Source of the DNA: Oxalobacter sp.
Lineage (GTDB): Bacteria; Pseudomonadota; Gammaproteobacteria; Burkholderiales; Burkholderiaceae_D
DNA length: 6,884 bases
NCBI GenBank assembly: GCA_012512465.1
Contig: JAAZED010000383.1
Location: forward strand, 1 to 6,884
Direction: 5' to 3'
The notes under the pieces were generated by a model. That model was not told the DNA's origin, ran no database searches, and saw only the letters and a program-made list of their open reading frames with translations. Shown one piece after another: positions 4,282 to 6,884 of the stretch. Positions within the stretch are counted from its first letter, which is position 1, and each line of letters starts with the position of its first letter. The translations under genes were made by a program, and so were the position numbers.

Positions 4282-6048
4282 ATGATGCGTTATTTTCTGA
4301 CCGGTTTTCTGATTTGCCTCTTCGGGCTGGGGAGTGCCCCGGCATGGGCGGATGCTTTTTCTGACGGGAAGCGTTTTGTCCAGAAGAAGCAGTATGCCAA
4401 GGCGGTAGAGGCTTTTAAAAAAGGTGCGGAAAAAGGGGATGCGCGTTCGGCGTATGCGCTTGGCCGGATGTATGCCCTGGGTGAAGGGGTGGATACGAAC
4501 CGCTCTGAAAGCGCGGTCTGGCTGGAACAGGCAGCTCAGAAGGAACATGCCGGGGCGCAGTATCTCCTGGGTGCGATGTATTTTGATGGTGTCGGTGTTT
4601 CCCAGGATGATGAGAAAGCGCTTTTCTGGATGCGGGAGTCTGCGGATAACGGTTTTGCCGAAGCGCAGTATGCGCTCGGCCGGATGTATGCCACTGGCCA
4701 CGGGGTGTTAAGGGATGGGGCAGAAAGCGCCGCCTGGTATAAAAAGGCGGCTGGGAATGGCCATGTGGAAGCCCAGATTGCCCTGGGGGCAGCCTATGCG
4801 GCCGGGCGGGGTGTCGGGAAAAATGATGAGGAGTCGGTCGCCTGGTATCAAAAGGCGGCTGCGGCAGGGGATGCGCAGGGGCAGCGTTATCTGGGTGCGA
4901 TGTATGCTGCCGGGCGCGGGGTGGAAAAGGACTTTCAGGCGGCTTTTGACTGGTACAAAAAAGCCGCGCTTCAGGGAGATGCGATTGCCCAGCGGAATCT
5001 GGGTATCCTGTATGCAACAGGCCGCGGGGTTGACAAAAATTTTGAGGAGGCGGAGTACTGGTACCACAAGGCGGCGTTGCAGGAGGATGCCAGGGCGCAG
5101 TATGGATTGGGTGCGCTGTATGCCCGCGGGGCTGGTGTGGAAAAGGATGAGGCAAGGGCTGTCTCCTGGTACCGGAAAGCGGCAAGGCAGAACCTGCCGG
5201 ATGCACAGTATGCGCTGGGCCTGATGTTTGCCAACGGACGGGGTGTCAGGAAAAACGGGCAGCAGGCGGCTTACTGGTATGAGAAAGCGGCCGAACAGGG
5301 GTATGCCAGAGCGCAGTATAACCTCGGGTTGATGTATGACATGGGACAGGGCATCGAGCAGGATGCGGAAAAGGCATCGATGTGGCTGGTCAAGGCGGCT
5401 GAAAACAAGGTGAAAGAGGTCGAGCCATACGTGGCATTCCGGTATGCGCAGGGTATCGGCATGAAAGCGGATGATGCGAAGGCAGCGCACTGGTATGAGA
5501 AAGCGGCGGAAAGAGGCGATGTGAAGTCACAGTACAACATCGCCGTGATGTACCTCTGGGGAAGGGGTGTGACGCGTGATGATGAGAAGGCGGCTTACTG
5601 GTACAAAAAGGCGGCCGACCAGGGGGACTTCCGTTCCCAGCACAGTCTGGGGGCGCTCTATGAGGAAGGCCGGGGGGTCCAGCAAAGCTATGACATAGCG
5701 GCCATGTGGTATGCGCGGGCAGCGGCGACGGAAAATGCCCGTGCCCAGCGGGAACTGTATGGAAAGGAACGTCCGGTACCGGCTGGCGATGTCACGGAGG
5801 ACAGTGAAGAGGATGGTGGTAAAAAGGTGATAGAAAAGCGGGTTTTTACGCCTGCGGCACCACAGGACAGCAAACCCGCAGCCGATGCTGCCGGTGCCGT
5901 AAAGAAAACCGGTAGCAAGACAGCCACGTCCGGGAGCAAGGCCGCCAGCAAGAGCAAGGCCGCTTCTTCCCCTAAAAAAAGCAAACCCCGAACCACCAAA
6001 AGCGCGCAGCAAAAAAAGCAGGCCCGGTCACGCAGCAAAAAACGCTGA
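4282..6048 (+). CDS. Large exported Sel1-like repeat protein with basic tail (SLR gene 5)
   Basis: A 588-residue protein. An in-frame TGA at 4273 leaves only ATG 4282 or 4285 as starts; neither has a clear Shine-Dalgarno. Residues 1-23 form a signal peptide ending A-W-A before D24. A half repeat (26-54) precedes twelve SLRs (55-486) in unbroken 36-residue phase; units 9 and 10 are the most degenerate. Then come a Pro/acidic linker (about 495-512) and a C-terminal tail (541-588) with 18 Lys/Arg and no Asp/Glu, rich in Ala, Ser and Lys and resembling histone-H1-like or AlgP-like tails. The solenoid should bind proteins in the envelope; the tail could bind anionic surfaces such as LPS, teichoic-like polymers or nucleic acid. 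That binding role is inferred. No catalytic domain is seen. It lacks an obvious terminator, so some read-through into gene 6 is possible. Confidence 0.94.
   Translation: MMRYFLTGFLICLFGLGSAPAWADAFSDGKRFVQKKQYAKAVEAFKKGAEKGDARSAYALGRMYALGEGVDTNRSESAVWLEQAAQKEHAGAQYLLGAMYFDGVGVSQDDEKALFWMRESADNGFAEAQYALGRMYATGHGVLRDGAESAAWYKKAAGNGHVEAQIALGAAYAAGRGVGKNDEESVAWYQKAAAAGDAQGQRYLGAMYAAGRGVEKDFQAAFDWYKKAALQGDAIAQRNLGILYATGRGVDKNFEEAEYWYHKAALQEDARAQYGLGALYARGAGVEKDEARAVSWYRKAARQNLPDAQYALGLMFANGRGVRKNGQQAAYWYEKAAEQGYARAQYNLGLMYDMGQGIEQDAEKASMWLVKAAENKVKEVEPYVAFRYAQGIGMKADDAKAAHWYEKAAERGDVKSQYNIAVMYLWGRGVTRDDEKAAYWYKKAADQGDFRSQHSLGALYEEGRGVQQSYDIAAMWYARAAATENARAQRELYGKERPVPAGDVTEDSEEDGGKKVIEKRVFTPAAPQDSKPAADAAGAVKKTGSKTATSGSKAASKSKAASSPKKSKPRTTKSAQQKKQARSRSKKR
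4444..5739 (+). repeat. Twelve 108-bp units encoding SLRs in gene 5
   Basis: Residues 55-486 divide into exactly twelve 36-residue units with no insertion or deletion. Most carry A-Q-Y-x-L-G-x-x-Y-A-x-G-R-G-V. Units 1 to 8 are the most alike, suggesting they arose by relatively late expansion. Confidence 0.88.
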
Positions 6049-6065
6049 GTCTGCTGAAAAATTGC

Positions 6066-6093
6066 TTGATTATTAATACGTTACCGCTACAAT
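6066..6093 (+). promoter_or_regulatory. Promoter of the ATPase gene
   Basis: TTGATT (6066-6071, four of six) and TACAAT (6088-6093, five of six) with a 16-base spacer make the best sigma70-type promoter in the window. Transcription would begin near 6100, giving a leader of about 40 bases. The arms GTTACCG (6080-6086) and CGGTGAC (6098-6104) flank the -10 as an imperfect inverted repeat and could be an operator. Confidence 0.52.
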
Positions 6094-6103
6094 GGTACGG
6101 TGA

Positions 6104-6118
6104 CCTCACGCTTTGAGG
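6104..6118 (+). promoter_or_regulatory. Small hairpin in the leader of the ATPase gene
   Basis: CCTCA (6104-6108) and TGAGG (6114-6118) form a perfect 5-bp stem with a 5-base loop at the 5' end of the predicted mRNA. The same CCTC could alternatively pair with GAGG in the Shine-Dalgarno (6132-6135). The stem is short and may be chance. Confidence 0.22.
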
Positions 6119-6128
6119 GGGCTGGCGC

Positions 6129-6135
6129 AAGGAGG
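6129..6135 (+). promoter_or_regulatory. Shine-Dalgarno AAGGAGG of the ATPase gene
   Basis: AAGGAGG is the strongest ribosome binding site in the window and sits five bases before ATG 6141, fixing that start. Confidence 0.8.
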
Positions 6136-6140
6136 GGCTT

Positions 6141-6884
6141 ATGTTGATTACTCGGGTCAGGGCCAGTAACTGGCGCAATTTTTCTGCCATTGATATCCCG
6201 CTTAAGGAATTCACTTATCTTGTCGGCGCCAACGGCGCGGGCAAATCCAGCCTGCTTGATATTCCCCGTTTTCTTGGTGACATCTGCCGTGAGGGTGGTG
6301 GCGGTTTGCAGGGCGCCCTGAAAAAGCGCGGCGGCCTGGCGCATGTGCGCTCTCTTCTGAATACGTCGGATTCGTCAAAAAAAGGCACGGCGGTGCGTGT
6401 TGATGTCGAGCTCTCGGAAAAGGTGGGTGGACCGGTAATCTGGCGTTATATGCTGGCACTCAGGATGGAAGGCCAGGGGCGGCACCGGGACCTGGTGGCC
6501 CAGGAGCGGGTGTGGAAAAACGGCAAGCTGATACTCAACCGTCCGACAGCACAGGACAGGCGCGATATGGAACGCCTGACCCAGACCCAGCTTGAACAGA
6601 CCGGGCTCAATGGGGATTTTCGTGAACTGGCTGATTTTTTCCGTGCCAACTGCTGTCTCCTGCCTGTTTTTTCACTTCCGCGGGAGGGTGAGACGGTGAA
6701 TCTGCCCGGTGACGGAACCCGGGTACTGGGGGTTGGGCTGATGGATCGGATTACGCAGGTGCAGGACAGCGCGCGCAATTTCAGGATGAATACGATTGGC
6801 CGGATGATGCAGCTGGCTGTTCCCGGGTTTTCGGAACTGTATTTCTGGCGGGATGAGTCAGGCAGCCCGTACCTGGAAGCAAAA
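6141..6884 (+). CDS. AAA/ABC-type ATPase (RecF/SMC-like, AAA_21 type), 3'-truncated
   Basis: From ATG 6141, led by an excellent Shine-Dalgarno, the frame stays open for 248 codons to the window end. The N-terminus follows the pattern of predicted ATPases of the COG4637/AAA_21 type: a beta strand with the W-R-N-F motif (residues 11-14), a polar stretch, then a Walker A motif G-A-N-G-A-G-K-S (29-36; K35 and S36 bind nucleotide and Mg2+). A G-G-L motif follows at 64-66, and P-G-F-S-E-L-Y-F near the end matches the part that precedes the second half of these proteins. The Walker B, signature and D-loop regions would lie beyond the edge. There is no signal peptide, so it is cytosolic, unlike its neighbours. 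Relatives are often in DNA repair or phage-defence contexts, but that role is only inference here. Confidence 0.85.
   Translation, partial: MLITRVRASNWRNFSAIDIPLKEFTYLVGANGAGKSSLLDIPRFLGDICREGGGGLQGALKKRGGLAHVRSLLNTSDSSKKGTAVRVDVELSEKVGGPVIWRYMLALRMEGQGRHRDLVAQERVWKNGKLILNRPTAQDRRDMERLTQTQLEQTGLNGDFRELADFFRANCCLLPVFSLPREGETVNLPGDGTRVLGVGLMDRITQVQDSARNFRMNTIGRMMQLAVPGFSELYFWRDESGSPYLEAK

Noticed and set aside
4415..5490. Two long - strand open frames opposite gene 5 (263 and 260 codons)
   Set aside because: Both mirror the 108-bp repeat period of gene 5, giving Pro/His- or Leu/Ile-rich periodic products without a recognisable fold; the + strand frame is clearly the real gene.
4444..5739. CRISPR-like or simple tandem DNA repeats
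   Set aside because: The 108-bp periodicity is coding, with diverged units and no identical repeats separated by unique spacers.
6104..6118. Hairpin after gene 5 as its intrinsic terminator
   Set aside because: The stem is only 5 bp, is followed by G residues instead of T, and lies downstream of the ATPase gene's predicted transcription start.

Overview
The window is dominated by a head-to-tail cluster of five genes for exported Sel1-like repeat (SLR, TPR-related) proteins, all on the + strand, followed by the start of an unrelated AAA/ABC-type ATPase gene. N-terminal signal peptides on all four complete SLR proteins, Shine-Dalgarno-led starts, intrinsic terminators and sigma70-like promoters point to a Gram-negative bacterium of intermediate GC, probably a proteobacterium. 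I cannot name the genus from sequence alone.

Layout: SLR gene 1 (1-861, 5' end outside the window) and SLR gene 2 (878-1849) are close paralogues 16 bp apart and probably one transcript. A stretch of about 335 bp (1850-2184) holds a possible decayed SLR fragment, a terminator-like hairpin and a structured leader. SLR gene 3 (2188-3183) ends in a strong intrinsic terminator. SLR gene 4 (3374-4051) ends in a second strong terminator. SLR gene 5 (4282-6048) is the largest, with twelve uninterrupted 36-residue repeats and a lysine-rich, histone-H1-like tail. Gene 6 (6141 to beyond the end) has a good promoter and ribosome binding site and encodes an ATPase with a Walker A motif near its N-terminus. 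It is cut by the window edge.

The SLR proteins should act in the periplasm or outside the cell as protein-protein interaction scaffolds; no catalytic domain is visible in any of them. Full repeat numbers are 7 (plus a truncated one), 7, 7, 4 and 12, always in strict 36-residue phase. The last full repeat of all five carries a Y-E-[E/D]-G-x-G-V signature not seen in the internal repeats. The cluster therefore looks like a locus that grows by gene duplication and by in-frame gain or loss of 108-bp units. Its function is not shown by the sequence. A periplasmic immunity-protein array or a host-interaction set are possibilities. The ATPase probably starts a separate transcription unit.
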